This document shows positions 9,852 through 18,724 of a DNA stretch of 64,000 bases, piece after piece (position 1 is the stretch's first letter; each line of letters starts with the position of its first letter). The stretch is from an uncultured Aquimarina sp. (lineage in GTDB: Bacteria; Bacteroidota; Bacteroidia; Flavobacteriales; Flavobacteriaceae). A program made the position numbers and the translations under genes. The stretch lies in assembly GCF_947492405.1 (NCBI RefSeq), contig NZ_CANLMP010000011.1, forward strand, positions 1 through 64,000, given 5' to 3'. Under the pieces are notes generated by a model. The model saw only the letters and a list, made by a program, of their open reading frames with translations, was not told the origin of the DNA and did not search any database.

Positions 9852-10553
9852 CTATTTCTTGTTTAAGAATATGTTTTGGGTAAAATAATTGTTATAGTAA
9901 TAATTTTCTTTTACTTCTATAACTCTAGAAAAGTTTTTATAATTCGAATCAGTGACTCTTAACTCCCAGAATCCTTTTGGTAACTGTAAAGCATATAACC
10001 CATTTTCTGATAGTGTAGAAAAATGTCTGATCCCATCTTGAAATACTTCAACTGATATGGGGTTCTGAATTTGTTGAAAAGTACTGTTATCTAAAACTTG
10101 ACCCTTTACATTGTAAAAACTTTGCAATACCGGTTCTCTTTTTGATGTTTTAGAACCATTCCAGTTGTACCAGGTAGTAGTGTTATTCCAAATCCATTTT
10201 CCCGTAAAAGAATTGTTGTAATTAGGGTTGTTCATTTCAAAACGAATAACACCTTTTCTGTTCAATCGATAATTTTCAAAAGTCCCCTCAAAATATTCCT
10301 TACCATTGATATAATGGCGATACCCATAGATTACACCAATATTAGAATAATCTCCATAAATAAGCTCTCCGCGTTCTACAAGCCGTAAAGCACCATAGGT
10401 AGAGTTCCAGGTTCCGGTCCAGTCGATATTAGAATGAAGACTGTTTTTTTCGAGTAGAGCAGTGTCATCAATAAATAATCCATCATCTTCGTTAGAACAA
10501 TTAATAAAAGATAGAGAAATAATAAATAAGCTAAATAGTTTTAATATTTTCAT
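9852..10553 (-). CDS. Lipoprotein with carboxypeptidase regulatory-like domain
   Basis: 233 residues. The N-terminus is a lipoprotein signal peptide with the modified cysteine in FINCSNEDD. The middle (about 45-150) is Trp/Asn/Tyr-rich with WTGTWNS and GKWIWNNTT, resembling lipocalin-type beta strands, and the C-terminal third (about 150-230) looks like a carboxypeptidase regulatory-like (CRD, Ig-fold) domain: VKGQVLDNSTFQ, then GLYALQLPKGFWELRVTD. Probably an outer-membrane or periplasmic lipoprotein of unknown ligand. It stands as a single gene. Confidence 0.7.
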   Translation of the reverse strand: MKILKLFSLFIISLSFINCSNEDDGLFIDDTALLEKNSLHSNIDWTGTWNSTYGALRLVERGELIYGDYSNIGVIYGYRHYINGKEYFEGTFENYRLNRKGVIRFEMNNPNYNNSFTGKWIWNNTTTWYNWNGSKTSKREPVLQSFYNVKGQVLDNSTFQQIQNPISVEVFQDGIRHFSTLSENGLYALQLPKGFWELRVTDSNYKNFSRVIEVKENYYYNNYFTQNIFLNKK

Positions 10554-10692
10554 GGTTTGTATTAATTAAATTACGCCTATTAGTGTAAAACGAACCTTCG
10601 AGGTCAACATCAGAGCTAAATTTATCTCAATGTTTATTAAAGTATCTAAGTAAATTGTACATTAGAAGGTCTAATTTTTAAATAAGTGAATT

Positions 10693-11058
10693 ATGGTTGT
10701 TTGGTTCGAAATTCCGGTTACAAATATGGATCGTGCGAAAGCTTTTTATGAAAAGGTTTTTGATATAGAAATTGGTATTCATAAAATGGACGGACTACAA
10801 ATGGGGTGGTTTCCTAATAAAAATGAATCTGGTCTAGCTACAGGATCTTTAATTGATGCCGGAGAACATTATACACCTAGTAAAGATGGTGTGTTGGTTT
10901 ATTTTTCTTGTGATGATGTTGCTAATGAAATAGGTAGAGTAGAAGCTGCAGGAGGAAAAGTAGTATCTGATAAGAAACAAATATCACCAGAGAGTGGATA
11001 TATGGGATATTTTATAGATACAGAAGGTAATAGAATAGCATTACATTCCCAGAAATAA
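10693..11058 (+). CDS. VOC family (glyoxalase-like) protein
   Basis: 121 residues with the vicinal oxygen chelate fold: two beta-alpha-beta-beta-beta modules, MVVWFEIPVTNMDRAKAFYE at the start and DTEGNRIALHS at the end. This short type is often annotated as glyoxalase/bleomycin resistance or dioxygenase family. The N-terminal metal ligand expected in true glyoxalases (His) appears to be Glu7 or absent, so the reaction is not assigned. Single gene; the downstream 175 bp carries an inverted repeat. Confidence 0.8.
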   Translation: MVVWFEIPVTNMDRAKAFYEKVFDIEIGIHKMDGLQMGWFPNKNESGLATGSLIDAGEHYTPSKDGVLVYFSCDDVANEIGRVEAAGGKVVSDKKQISPESGYMGYFIDTEGNRIALHSQK

Positions 11059-11072
11059 GAAGTATAGCAGGT

Positions 11073-11219
11073 CTGACTTAAAAATACTCAAATAACATAT
11101 AGGTGCTTTTTTTTGGGCAAAAAAGACAATCTGATCATAGCAGCCTTAAACCAAGATTGAATTTTATTCTGAAGTCTAAATTAAAAATAATAAATTCTAG
11201 AGGGTAATTTTAAGTCGGA
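11073..11219. repeat. Long-range inverted repeat in intergenic gap
   Basis: TCTGACTTAAAAAT (11073-11086) and ATTTTAAGTCGGA (11207-11219) are nearly perfect inverted copies that bracket about 120 bp of non-coding AT-rich sequence. It could be a small miniature-element remnant or a foldable 3' region of two convergent genes. Confidence 0.5.
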
Positions 11220-11233
11220 AAGGGGTTTTGATA

Positions 11234-11998
11234 CTATTTTCTATCTAGCACTTTATATTCTTCATAGCAATCACTAATAGCATCTAGAATTTGTAGGTCA
11301 TTAGCAAACTTTATAAAATCAACCGAGTAATTACAATTTCTAAGTATTTCGTCAATATCAAGCCGTTCTACTTGTAATAGTGCCATTAACGTGGCTCTGT
11401 CAAACTTCGTTTCCAAAAGATTTCTAATTTCGTCATCCTTCTTCATCTTTCTCAGTTTCCGTAACTCATTAGAACGTTTACTAAACATATTATAGAGAAA
11501 ATCTGCAGGATTAAATATGGCTCCGAGTACTTTATTAACAGCTCCAGGTTGTCTGCTACCACCTTCATATCCTGAATTTAATCCAGAAATACTGTATCTA
11601 TAATTGTTATATACTGGAATTTTTTTGGCATCAATTTCTAGGTATCCCGTCAGTTGTATATCTGCTACGACAACTTCCTCTAGTGCTATACCAAGTTCTG
11701 TCATTTTGATTTTTACGTCCCCAAATTTTTTCCAGTCATTGGTAACTCTTACTCTAAGAGGTTTATATCCTATATACGTAAAATAAAGAGTATCGTTTAC
11801 TTTGGCTTTAATTTCAAAATCACCTTCTTTGTTGGTAATAGTACCTATTACCTGACTTAGGTTAACGACGTGAACATTTTGCAATTTGATATCGGTAGAG
11901 GCATTAAGTACTTTTCCGGATACTGTTTCTGATTCAGTTTCCTGAGCATATGTACCAATGCCTATAACAATTAGTATGTAAATTAATATTCTTCTCAA
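11234..11998 (-). CDS. Carboxypeptidase-like regulatory domain protein
   Basis: 254 residues with signal peptide (cleavage near IGTYAQ). Residues about 25-100 form a CarboxypepD_reg-like/TonB plug-associated domain (SGKVLNASTDIKLQNVHV, GTITNKEGDFEI, YIGYKPLRV), followed by EEVVVADIQLTGYLEIDAKK. The remainder is charged and helical with no recognised domain. Such proteins are frequent in Flavobacteriaceae as secreted periplasmic proteins of unknown role. Not followed by a TonB barrel, so it is not a truncated receptor by length or tail; convergent with the VOC gene. Confidence 0.75.
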   Translation of the reverse strand: MRRILIYILIVIGIGTYAQETESETVSGKVLNASTDIKLQNVHVVNLSQVIGTITNKEGDFEIKAKVNDTLYFTYIGYKPLRVRVTNDWKKFGDVKIKMTELGIALEEVVVADIQLTGYLEIDAKKIPVYNNYRYSISGLNSGYEGGSRQPGAVNKVLGAIFNPADFLYNMFSKRSNELRKLRKMKKDDEIRNLLETKFDRATLMALLQVERLDIDEILRNCNYSVDFIKFANDLQILDAISDCYEEYKVLDRK

Positions 11999-12112
11999 AA
12001 GTTTATTTTTAGTAGTAATTCTATATTAACTATTATATAAGACGACCAATTTATACGAACATAACATAAAAATCGAACCAAAAATCATATAGTTTAGTTA
12101 ATTCAGAAAAAA

Positions 12113-13882
12113 TTATCTACGATCACTACGTTTTCTTCGGTCCCTTCTTCCGCTACCACCGCGGTCACCACCATTATCATTATCACGACGGCCTTTTCCT
12201 CTTGGTTTAAAACCTTCGCTTCTACGTTTTCCTTTAAAACCACCTCCATTATTATCTCTTCTGCGTCTACCGCCACCTCTGCTGCGGCCAGAGTCTTTAG
12301 AGACTTCAACGTTTACCTTTCTTCCTTCTATTGTAAATTCTTCAAAAACAGCTAGGATATTGTCTTGATGTTCTGAATCCGTATTAAAGAATGAAAAACT
12401 TTCTTTTACATCTACACGGCTTACTCCATCTCTACCCAGACCTAAAGTTTCTTTCAGAAAATCTTTTAAAGTCATCCAGTCAAATCCATCTTTTTCACCT
12501 ACATTAATAAAATAACGAGTGCTGCCATCTCTTCCTCTGGAACCATCTCCGCTATCTCTAGAGGCATTTAGATCCTTAGCTTTCTTATAGTAATTATGAA
12601 AACGAGAAAACTCTACAGAAAAGAACTTTTTAATAAGCTCTTCTTTGGTGAAATCTTCTAGTACTTCGTTAATAGATGGTAAATAACTATCAATTTCGTG
12701 ATTAATTTCTGCTTTTGCAATATCATTGGCTAAATGAAACAACTGCACTTGGCAGATTTCTTCGCCACTCGGGATTTCTTTTTCTTCAAATTTCTTTTTG
12801 ATAATTCGCTCTACGGACTTAATCTTCCTAAGTTCACTTTTAGAAACAATCACCATCGAAACACCATTTTTCCCAGCACGTCCGGTTCTTCCACTTCTGT
12901 GTGTATAGGTTTCGATCTCGTCAGGTAATTGATAGTTAATTACATGAGTAATATTATCTACATCAATACCACGCGCAGCCACATCAGTAGCGACTAACAT
13001 CTGTATCTGGCGATTTCTAAAACTTTTCATAACCAGATCTCTCTGATTCTGACTAAGATCACCGTGTAAAGCGGCTGCATTATACCCATCTTCGATAAGG
13101 CTTTCCGCAACTTTTTGTGTGTCTCTTTTTGTACGACAAAATATTACAGAAAAAATATCTGGATTAGCATCAGCTAGTCGTTTTAAGGCAGCATAACGAT
13201 CTCTAGAGTTAACCACATAATATTCGTGGGATACATTCTTAGAACCTGTGTTTTTATGACCTACAGTTATCTCGACTGGGTCATGCATAAAACGTTTAGC
13301 AATGGTAGAAACTTCTCTTGGCATTGTTGCAGAGAATAACCAGGTGCTTTTGTCTTCTGGCGTATGGGATAAGATAGAGGTGATATCTTCATAGAATCCC
13401 ATGTTTAACATTTCATCAGCTTCATCAAGAACACAATAACCAATATTAGAGATGTCTACCATCTTACGGTTAATCATATCCTGCATACGTCCTGGTGTAG
13501 CTACAATAATCTGAGCACCACGCTTAATTTCTTTAGCCTGGTCATGAATACTGGCACCTCCATAGATTGCTACCGTACGTAATCCTTTACTAAACTTGGA
13601 GTAATTTTTTAATTCGTTGGTAATCTGCAGACATAGTTCACGTGTAGGGGATAATATTAATCCTTGTGTTATTCTACTTTCGTTATCTACTTTTTCTATT
13701 AGCGGAAAACCAAACGCAGCAGTTTTTCCGGTTCCGGTTTGTGCAAGTGCAACAATATCCGTCTCTTTATCAAGCAAAATAGGGATCGCCTTTTCCTGTA
13801 CTTCACTAGGGGTTTCGAACCCCATTTCATTCACAGCCTTAATAATGGCTTCGCTGAGGCCTAATGCTTCAAATTTGTTCAT
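12113..13882 (-). CDS. DEAD-box RNA helicase with RG-rich tail
   Basis: 589 residues from the preferred ATG at 13882 (protein starts MNKFEALGL); an upstream in-frame ATG at 13903 adds seven non-conserved residues. All helicase motifs are present: Q motif, AQTGTGKT (motif I), PTRELCLQI, TPGRMQDM, LDEADEML (motif II), FSATMP (motif III), and in the second RecA domain TDVAARGID and HRSGRTGRAG. After a linker comes a DbpA-type RNA-binding domain (about 485-560) and a basic Arg/Gly tail. This matches DeaD/CsdA-like helicases that act in ribosome assembly and RNA remodelling at low temperature. Single gene. Confidence 0.93.
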   Translation of the reverse strand: MNKFEALGLSEAIIKAVNEMGFETPSEVQEKAIPILLDKETDIVALAQTGTGKTAAFGFPLIEKVDNESRITQGLILSPTRELCLQITNELKNYSKFSKGLRTVAIYGGASIHDQAKEIKRGAQIIVATPGRMQDMINRKMVDISNIGYCVLDEADEMLNMGFYEDITSILSHTPEDKSTWLFSATMPREVSTIAKRFMHDPVEITVGHKNTGSKNVSHEYYVVNSRDRYAALKRLADANPDIFSVIFCRTKRDTQKVAESLIEDGYNAAALHGDLSQNQRDLVMKSFRNRQIQMLVATDVAARGIDVDNITHVINYQLPDEIETYTHRSGRTGRAGKNGVSMVIVSKSELRKIKSVERIIKKKFEEKEIPSGEEICQVQLFHLANDIAKAEINHEIDSYLPSINEVLEDFTKEELIKKFFSVEFSRFHNYYKKAKDLNASRDSGDGSRGRDGSTRYFINVGEKDGFDWMTLKDFLKETLGLGRDGVSRVDVKESFSFFNTDSEHQDNILAVFEEFTIEGRKVNVEVSKDSGRSRGGGRRRRDNNGGGFKGKRRSEGFKPRGKGRRDNDNGGDRGGSGRRDRRKRSDRR

Positions 13883-13999
13883 ATAAATAAAAATAAGCCG
13901 CAAAGGTACGGTTTATTATCTGTCTATAATAATAACGAAGTAGTTATTCTGATGTTACAAAACAATTAGTATTAATAGCGGACAAAACAACAATAAAAA

Positions 14000-15049
14000 C
14001 TACTTAATGATCTCAATTTCAAAAAGTTTGTCCCAATTCTTGCCTGTAACAAATAACTGTTTGGTATCTTTTTTATAGGCAATACCGTTTAAAACATCTA
14101 GGTCCGAATGTTGGGTTACTTTTTCTCTTAGACCAGACAAATCGATAACGGCTTCTAGTCCTCCATTTTTAGGATTAATAACAGCAATTCCATCCTTTTG
14201 CCAAGTATTAGCATAAATTTTTCCCTCTATCCATTCTAACTCGTTAAATTTTGACTTTATCTTCTTATGGGTAGTGACTTCTATGTAAGACTTTTCTGTT
14301 AATGTATCCGGATCTAATATCCAGATTTTTTCAGTTCCATCACTCTTATAAATATGTTTGCCATCATTACATAACCCCCAACCTTCTTTACTTTTATTAT
14401 AGGAAAAGTTTCCAGTTTTTTCCAAAGTATTCAGGTTATAAATAAACCCTTCTTTAGATTGCCAGGTTAATTGAATTATTTTGTCTTTAACGATGGTAAT
14501 CCCTTCGGCAAAATATTTTTTGTCAATAGCTGTTTTAGCGATTACGTCACCGGTTTTATAATTCACTTTTCTTAAAGACGATAAACCGTTTTTTCCAGTA
14601 CTTTCATACAGCGTATCTCCATTAAACTCTAAGCCTTGTGTAAAAGCATTTTGATCGTGAGGGTATTCTGCTATAATTTTATATTTATATAATTTAGGCG
14701 ATACGTTATTTAGGAATGTAAGTTTTTTATAAACATCTTCTTCTTTACCATCATAGTATACGATAGCTTTAAGTAAGTGTTTACCTAATTTTTCTGTATC
14801 AATTTTTTCTTCTAAGGTATTATTGCTAGCAGATTTTAATTTTATAGTTCCTAAAAAGAATGTTACAGAGTCAATTTCGATTTTTTTGTTGTTAACGATA
14901 CTCGCTTTTACCGTTTCTCCTAACTGAAATTTGGTTTTATTATCATCCGTTTTTATCGAAAAATACTTTTTTTTCGTATCGGCATTACTACCACAAGAAA
15001 AAATTAGACTGCATAAAGTTATGATGACGAAGAGGTTACGTTTGTTCAT
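14000..15049 (-). CDS. Glutaminyl-peptide cyclotransferase, lipoprotein
   Basis: 349 residues from ATG at 15049; the in-frame TTG 12 bp upstream is less likely. The N-terminus is a lipoprotein signal with lipobox ending SLIFSCGSN. After an Ig-like or unassigned region (about 25-110) comes the five-bladed glutamine cyclotransferase propeller with YPHDQNAFTQGLEF, LYESTGKNG and WGLCNDGKHIYKSDGT motifs, and the DLDVLNGIAYK end. The enzyme converts N-terminal Gln of periplasmic or exported peptides to pyroglutamate. In Bacteroidota such enzymes are important because many signal peptides are cut in front of Gln. Directly upstream and divergent lies the SRP RNA gene. Confidence 0.88.
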   Translation of the reverse strand: MNKRNLFVIITLCSLIFSCGSNADTKKKYFSIKTDDNKTKFQLGETVKASIVNNKKIEIDSVTFFLGTIKLKSASNNTLEEKIDTEKLGKHLLKAIVYYDGKEEDVYKKLTFLNNVSPKLYKYKIIAEYPHDQNAFTQGLEFNGDTLYESTGKNGLSSLRKVNYKTGDVIAKTAIDKKYFAEGITIVKDKIIQLTWQSKEGFIYNLNTLEKTGNFSYNKSKEGWGLCNDGKHIYKSDGTEKIWILDPDTLTEKSYIEVTTHKKIKSKFNELEWIEGKIYANTWQKDGIAVINPKNGGLEAVIDLSGLREKVTQHSDLDVLNGIAYKKDTKQLFVTGKNWDKLFEIEIIK

Positions 15050-15125
15050 GATGTTGGTCAAATTTAGAGCAAGATATTTATTTTAATTGGGTTTAAAAAA
15101 TCATTGTTTTATATACTAAAGATTG

Positions 15126-15133
15126 TATCTTTG
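15126..15133 (+). promoter_or_regulatory. Promoter -7 box of SRP RNA
   Basis: TATCTTTG matches the Bacteroidota -7 consensus TAnnTTTG exactly; a TTG at 15104-15106 is 19 bases upstream in the -33 position. The expected start is at about 15138, which is the first base of the SRP RNA helix. Confidence 0.8.
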
Positions 15134-15137
15134 CAGC

Positions 15138-15231
15138 GGCAAGTCCTACACAACTAGCTCCTGTTGAATCCTCCAGGGCGGGAACGCAGCAAAGGTAGAC
15201 GGTTGTAGCAGTGTGATGTAGGTAGCTTGCC
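15138..15231 (+). ncRNA. ffs: Small signal recognition particle RNA (4.5S)
   Basis: About 94 nt. The ends pair as GGCAAG (15138-15143) with CTTGCC (15226-15231), extended by CCTACA (15145-15150) with TGTAGG (15217-15222). The apical part carries the SRP signature CTCC AGGGCGGGAACGCAGCA, equivalent to the Ffh-binding loop of E. coli 4.5S RNA. A T7 run follows at once and acts as terminator. It binds Ffh to target membrane and secreted proteins. The promoter sits directly upstream. Confidence 0.92.
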
Positions 15232-15315
15232 TTTTTTTGTGCCTTTTAGTTTCCTGTTTTCTTAGTTTTTAAGTTGATTTCGTAATTCTAAATTCATAAT
15301 TCTAAATTCCGAATG

Positions 15316-15323
15316 TATATTTG
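15316..15323 (+). promoter_or_regulatory. -7 box directly before SDR start codon
   Basis: TATATTTG, a perfect TAnnTTTG, ends five bases before the ATG at 15329. If used, transcription begins at or within one or two bases of the start codon and the mRNA is leaderless. Confidence 0.6.
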
Positions 15324-15328
15324 CGGAT

Positions 15329-16150
15329 ATGGAAACAGAACAAAATTCTAAAATTGTTTTAATAACCGGAGGTTCCTCTGGTATAGGTAAGTCTATAGGA
15401 ATATTTCTTGCGAATAAAGGGTATGTTGTATACGGAACTAGTAGAAACCCTTCGCGTTTTTCAGATTTTGATGCGTTTACCTTATTACAATTAGATGTTG
15501 CTGATAAAAATAGTATAGCGTCTACTGTGAATATTATTGAAGAAAAACACGGAAGATTAGATGTTTTGATTAATAATGCGGGAGCGGGAATTACTGGACC
15601 ATTAGAAGAGATCCCTGAAGAGGAGATTATCCGAAATTTTACAACTAATTATTTTGGACCTATTAATGTAGCTAAAGCTGTTTTGCCATTAATGAGAAAA
15701 CACAGAAGCGGTTTGATTATTAACATTACTTCGATAGCGGGATATATGGGGTTGCCGTACAGAGGAATTTATAGCGCTTCTAAAGCAGCTTTAGAAATGA
15801 CTACTGAAGCGTGGAGAATGGAGTTGAAGTCATTTAATATAAATATGACCAATATAGCTCCTGGAGATTTTGCTACTAATATTGCAGCCGGTAGATATCA
15901 CGCCCCTGTTATAGAAGGCTCTCCTTATGAGGCATCCTATGGTAAATCTTTGCAATTAATGGATGAACATGTAGATGAGGGTATGGATCCTGATAAGATG
16001 GCTAAAGCTGTTTACAGAGTCATAAAAAGTACTCAGCCTAAAGTGCATTATAAAGTAGGAGCGTTTATGCAAAAATTCTCTATTGCTTTAAAAAGAATTT
16101 TGCCGGATAAAGTATATGAGAAATTGCTAATGAATCATTATAAGTTGTAA
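15329..16150 (+). CDS. Short-chain dehydrogenase/reductase
   Basis: 273 residues, classical SDR. TGGSSGIGKS is the NAD(P) glycine motif (about residues 11-20), NNAGAGI the structural motif (about 85), and the active site shows the Ser (ITSIAGYMG), Tyr and Lys of YSASK. The C-terminal 60 residues are basic with a short amphipathic end. The substrate cannot be read from the sequence. It is preceded at five bases by a consensus -7 box. Confidence 0.9.
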   Translation: METEQNSKIVLITGGSSGIGKSIGIFLANKGYVVYGTSRNPSRFSDFDAFTLLQLDVADKNSIASTVNIIEEKHGRLDVLINNAGAGITGPLEEIPEEEIIRNFTTNYFGPINVAKAVLPLMRKHRSGLIINITSIAGYMGLPYRGIYSASKAALEMTTEAWRMELKSFNINMTNIAPGDFATNIAAGRYHAPVIEGSPYEASYGKSLQLMDEHVDEGMDPDKMAKAVYRVIKSTQPKVHYKVGAFMQKFSIALKRILPDKVYEKLLMNHYKL

Positions 16151-16323
16151 TTTTATCTCCTCGAAGGAGGGGATCCTATGAAATGTACTTATTAGATAAA
16201 GGGAAAACCTTGTGAAATATATAAAATTATGTATTTACGAAAGTAGAAAGATTATTCATAGCGACAACAATAATTTTTATATTCGCAATCTGAAAAATAA
16301 ATCATAAATTTAAACACAACAAT

Positions 16324-16977
16324 ATGAAGTTTTTTATTGATACTGCTAACCTTGATCAGATTAAAGAAGCACAAGATCTAGGTGTACTTGATGGTGTTAC
16401 TACAAATCCATCATTAATGGCTAAAGAAGGTATCACAGGGAAAGAAAATATTATAGAGCATTATAAGAAAATATGCGATATAGTAACTGGAGATGTAAGT
16501 GCCGAAGTAATTTCTACAGATTTCGAAGGGATTATTAAAGAAGGAGAAGAGCTGGCCAAACTTCATGATCAGATTATAGTAAAAGTTCCTATGATCAAAG
16601 AAGGTGTAAAAGCGATAAAGTACTTTAGTGATAAAGGTATAAAAACCAATTGTACATTAGTTTTTTCTGTTGGACAAGCACTATTAGCAGCAAAAGCCGG
16701 AGCAACCTATGTTTCTCCTTTTATAGGTAGATTAGATGATATTTCTACAGATGGGTTAAACTTGATCGCAGAGATTAGACTAGTGTATGATAACTATGGT
16801 TTTGATACAGAAATCTTAGCAGCTTCTGTAAGGCATACAATGCACGTTATTGATTGTGCGAAAATTGGTGCAGATGTTATGACAGGACCTCTTTCTTCTA
16901 TAGAAGGATTGCTTAAACATCCATTAACAGATATCGGTTTAGCTAAATTCCTAGCAGATTATAAAAAAGGGAACTAA
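16324..16977 (+). CDS. fsa: Fructose-6-phosphate aldolase / small transaldolase
   Basis: 217 residues of the compact TalC/FSA type of the transaldolase superfamily, a TIM barrel. Conserved blocks are MKFFIDTANLDQIKEA at the start, GVTTNPSLMAKEG and the catalytic Schiff-base Lys in QIIVKVPM (about residue 85), then TNCTLVFSVGQALLAAKAGATYVSPFIGR. Small family members act either as transaldolase or as fructose-6-phosphate aldolase; the sequence alone does not separate these. Single gene ending in a shared terminator with the convergent lipoprotein gene. Confidence 0.9.
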   Translation: MKFFIDTANLDQIKEAQDLGVLDGVTTNPSLMAKEGITGKENIIEHYKKICDIVTGDVSAEVISTDFEGIIKEGEELAKLHDQIIVKVPMIKEGVKAIKYFSDKGIKTNCTLVFSVGQALLAAKAGATYVSPFIGRLDDISTDGLNLIAEIRLVYDNYGFDTEILAASVRHTMHVIDCAKIGADVMTGPLSSIEGLLKHPLTDIGLAKFLADYKKGN

Positions 16978-17000
16978 ATATCCTTAAACATAAAATTTTA

Positions 17001-17032
17001 AAAAACTGTTCTTTAATCTAGAACAGTTTTTT
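17001..17032. terminator. Bidirectional terminator overlapping gene end
   Basis: AAAAACTGTTCT (17001-17012) and AGAACAGTTTTT (17020-17031) form a perfect 12-bp stem with T6 on both strands. Its right arm lies inside the last codons of the minus-strand lipoprotein gene, which thereby contributes coding sequence to the hairpin. Confidence 0.85.
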
Positions 17033-18482
17033 GCTTTTCTAAGGCAGCCAGTCTACTATAACTCATTAATTGTTTTTCGAAAAAAGAAGAAAATAGATCC
17101 GCATTTGGATTTATGATTTTACCATCACGGTCAACAAGGATTACCTTATTAGTATAATGAATTACTAATTCATCAGAAGAGCATTTAGGAAATTTAAATT
17201 CATACTCTCGATCTAAATTATATTGATGCCTTTTTATAGTTTTTAGCCAGTTATCCGTTTGATCATCGTCTGTGTTAATCCCAATAAAATCAATCTCTGG
17301 ATATATGTTACTTAGGTAATCAGTTTTTTTATGAGCCTTAATGTAGTGATCTTTTCTTTCTATAGACCAAAAATATAATGCAGTAACAGGCTTTTCAAAA
17401 AGAGCTGATAATTTGGTCATTTCTCCGTTTGAGGAGATAAGATCCTGATCAGGAATAATATTATTAGGTTTCAGCCTGGCTGTAGCTTTTGCCATTTTTA
17501 TTAGTTCGGACTGAAACTTCTTATTACTACTGATGGATAAATAATGATTCAATACTTTTTGAGAAGTATAATCATTTTTGTTATCCAAAATAAAATTCGT
17601 TGTAATCCCGCGCAGTAGATTGTTTTTAATATAAGATTGATGAATCATACTATCCACAAGATCTAGTTTGTACATGGTGTATTCTACCTTACTCTTGGAA
17701 AAAGACTTTTGATTCATGTATTTTGTGTACGAAGAGTTCGTGAAATAATGATTCAGAAATCTATTGTAAGAGTATAATCTCATTAAATCATCATCATTAA
17801 AATCCCCTTGGTCTCTGTAATCAAAAAAATCTTTAGGGTATTCCTCAACAACATTAATATTCTTCATTCTAGAATATTGTTGCTTATATAAAAACATTTC
17901 ATATCTGGAAAAGAAATCATATTCAAAACTAGATCTACAAATCTTTTTAGAAAGATCACTTAATTCATATTTGCTGGTAAGAGATTCAAATCTCTTTTCT
18001 CTTAATTCAAATAAAGAATCTTGTTCTTTTTTAAACTGTCTGGGAGTTTGCCTTATTCTTCTTTTTTCAAGAAATTCTCTTTCTATTTCATTTTCTAGAA
18101 ACATATCGATTAGAAAGTTATTCTTTCTGGAACCTCTTCCTGTGAAAACTAAAGACTCATCAAATTCCAAAGTATTTAATCGTATTAAGATACTATCTCC
18201 TTTTTCTAATAGTACTAGCTGATATTCAGGATTATGTCTAAAAGAGTATAAACCTTCTTTAATGTCTTCAATTTTATGAAAGAATCGATTGTTTTTATCC
18301 AAATAGATGGTATCAGGATGTTTTTTGTCTTTAAAAAGAACAATGTAGTCTGTATTGGGATTTACAATTTCTCCGCCAAAGTAAATATAGTCATTAGTCA
18401 TTTTTGTAGTAGAATCACAACTATACAAACAAAAACTTACTATAGAGATATAAACAAAATATTTAATCCTAATGAAATACAT
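17013..18482 (-). CDS. Lipoprotein with thioredoxin-like C-terminal domain
   Basis: 489 residues. N-terminal lipoprotein signal peptide with cysteine in LYSCDSTT. A beta-rich N-terminal part (about 30-120) resembles the DUF4369 region found ahead of TlpA-like domains, then a long helical part, and a thioredoxin fold at about 365-470 with KPVTALYFWSIERKDHYIK, in which the usual CxxC is replaced by SIER, so redox activity through a CxxC is not expected. The domain may be a structural remnant. Single gene, divergent from the ABC-F gene. Confidence 0.65.
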   Translation of the reverse strand: MYFIRIKYFVYISIVSFCLYSCDSTTKMTNDYIYFGGEIVNPNTDYIVLFKDKKHPDTIYLDKNNRFFHKIEDIKEGLYSFRHNPEYQLVLLEKGDSILIRLNTLEFDESLVFTGRGSRKNNFLIDMFLENEIEREFLEKRRIRQTPRQFKKEQDSLFELREKRFESLTSKYELSDLSKKICRSSFEYDFFSRYEMFLYKQQYSRMKNINVVEEYPKDFFDYRDQGDFNDDDLMRLYSYNRFLNHYFTNSSYTKYMNQKSFSKSKVEYTMYKLDLVDSMIHQSYIKNNLLRGITTNFILDNKNDYTSQKVLNHYLSISSNKKFQSELIKMAKATARLKPNNIIPDQDLISSNGEMTKLSALFEKPVTALYFWSIERKDHYIKAHKKTDYLSNIYPEIDFIGINTDDDQTDNWLKTIKRHQYNLDREYEFKFPKCSSDELVIHYTNKVILVDRDGKIINPNADLFSSFFEKQLMSYSRLAALEKQKTVLD

Positions 18483-18695
18483 TTTGGGCGCTATTATTTA
18501 TACTGACAAACATTCAAAAATAAATGGAATGACCTCTACAGCTTGTTAAGAATACGTTAATTGTGTTATTATTAGACAATGTATAAGCAAGTTCACAACT
18601 TTATGGAGTTTAGAATTGGCATTCTAAACATTTGCGGATTATTAGATTCAATTTAAAATACTACTATATTCTTTCAGGTTTTGAATCCATTTTTC

Positions 18696-18703
18696 TACTT
18701 TTG
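18696..18703 (+). promoter_or_regulatory. -7 box of ABC-F gene
   Basis: TACTTTTG matches TAnnTTTG and lies 21 bp before the ATG at 18725, giving a short untranslated leader of about 15 nt. No convincing -33 TTG at standard spacing was seen. Confidence 0.5.
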
Positions 18704-18724
18704 CCGAAAATACAATTTATTACT

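Noticed and set aside
12103..12309. Minus-strand 68-codon frame beside the helicase end
   Set aside because: Out-of-frame shadow of the RG-rich helicase tail.
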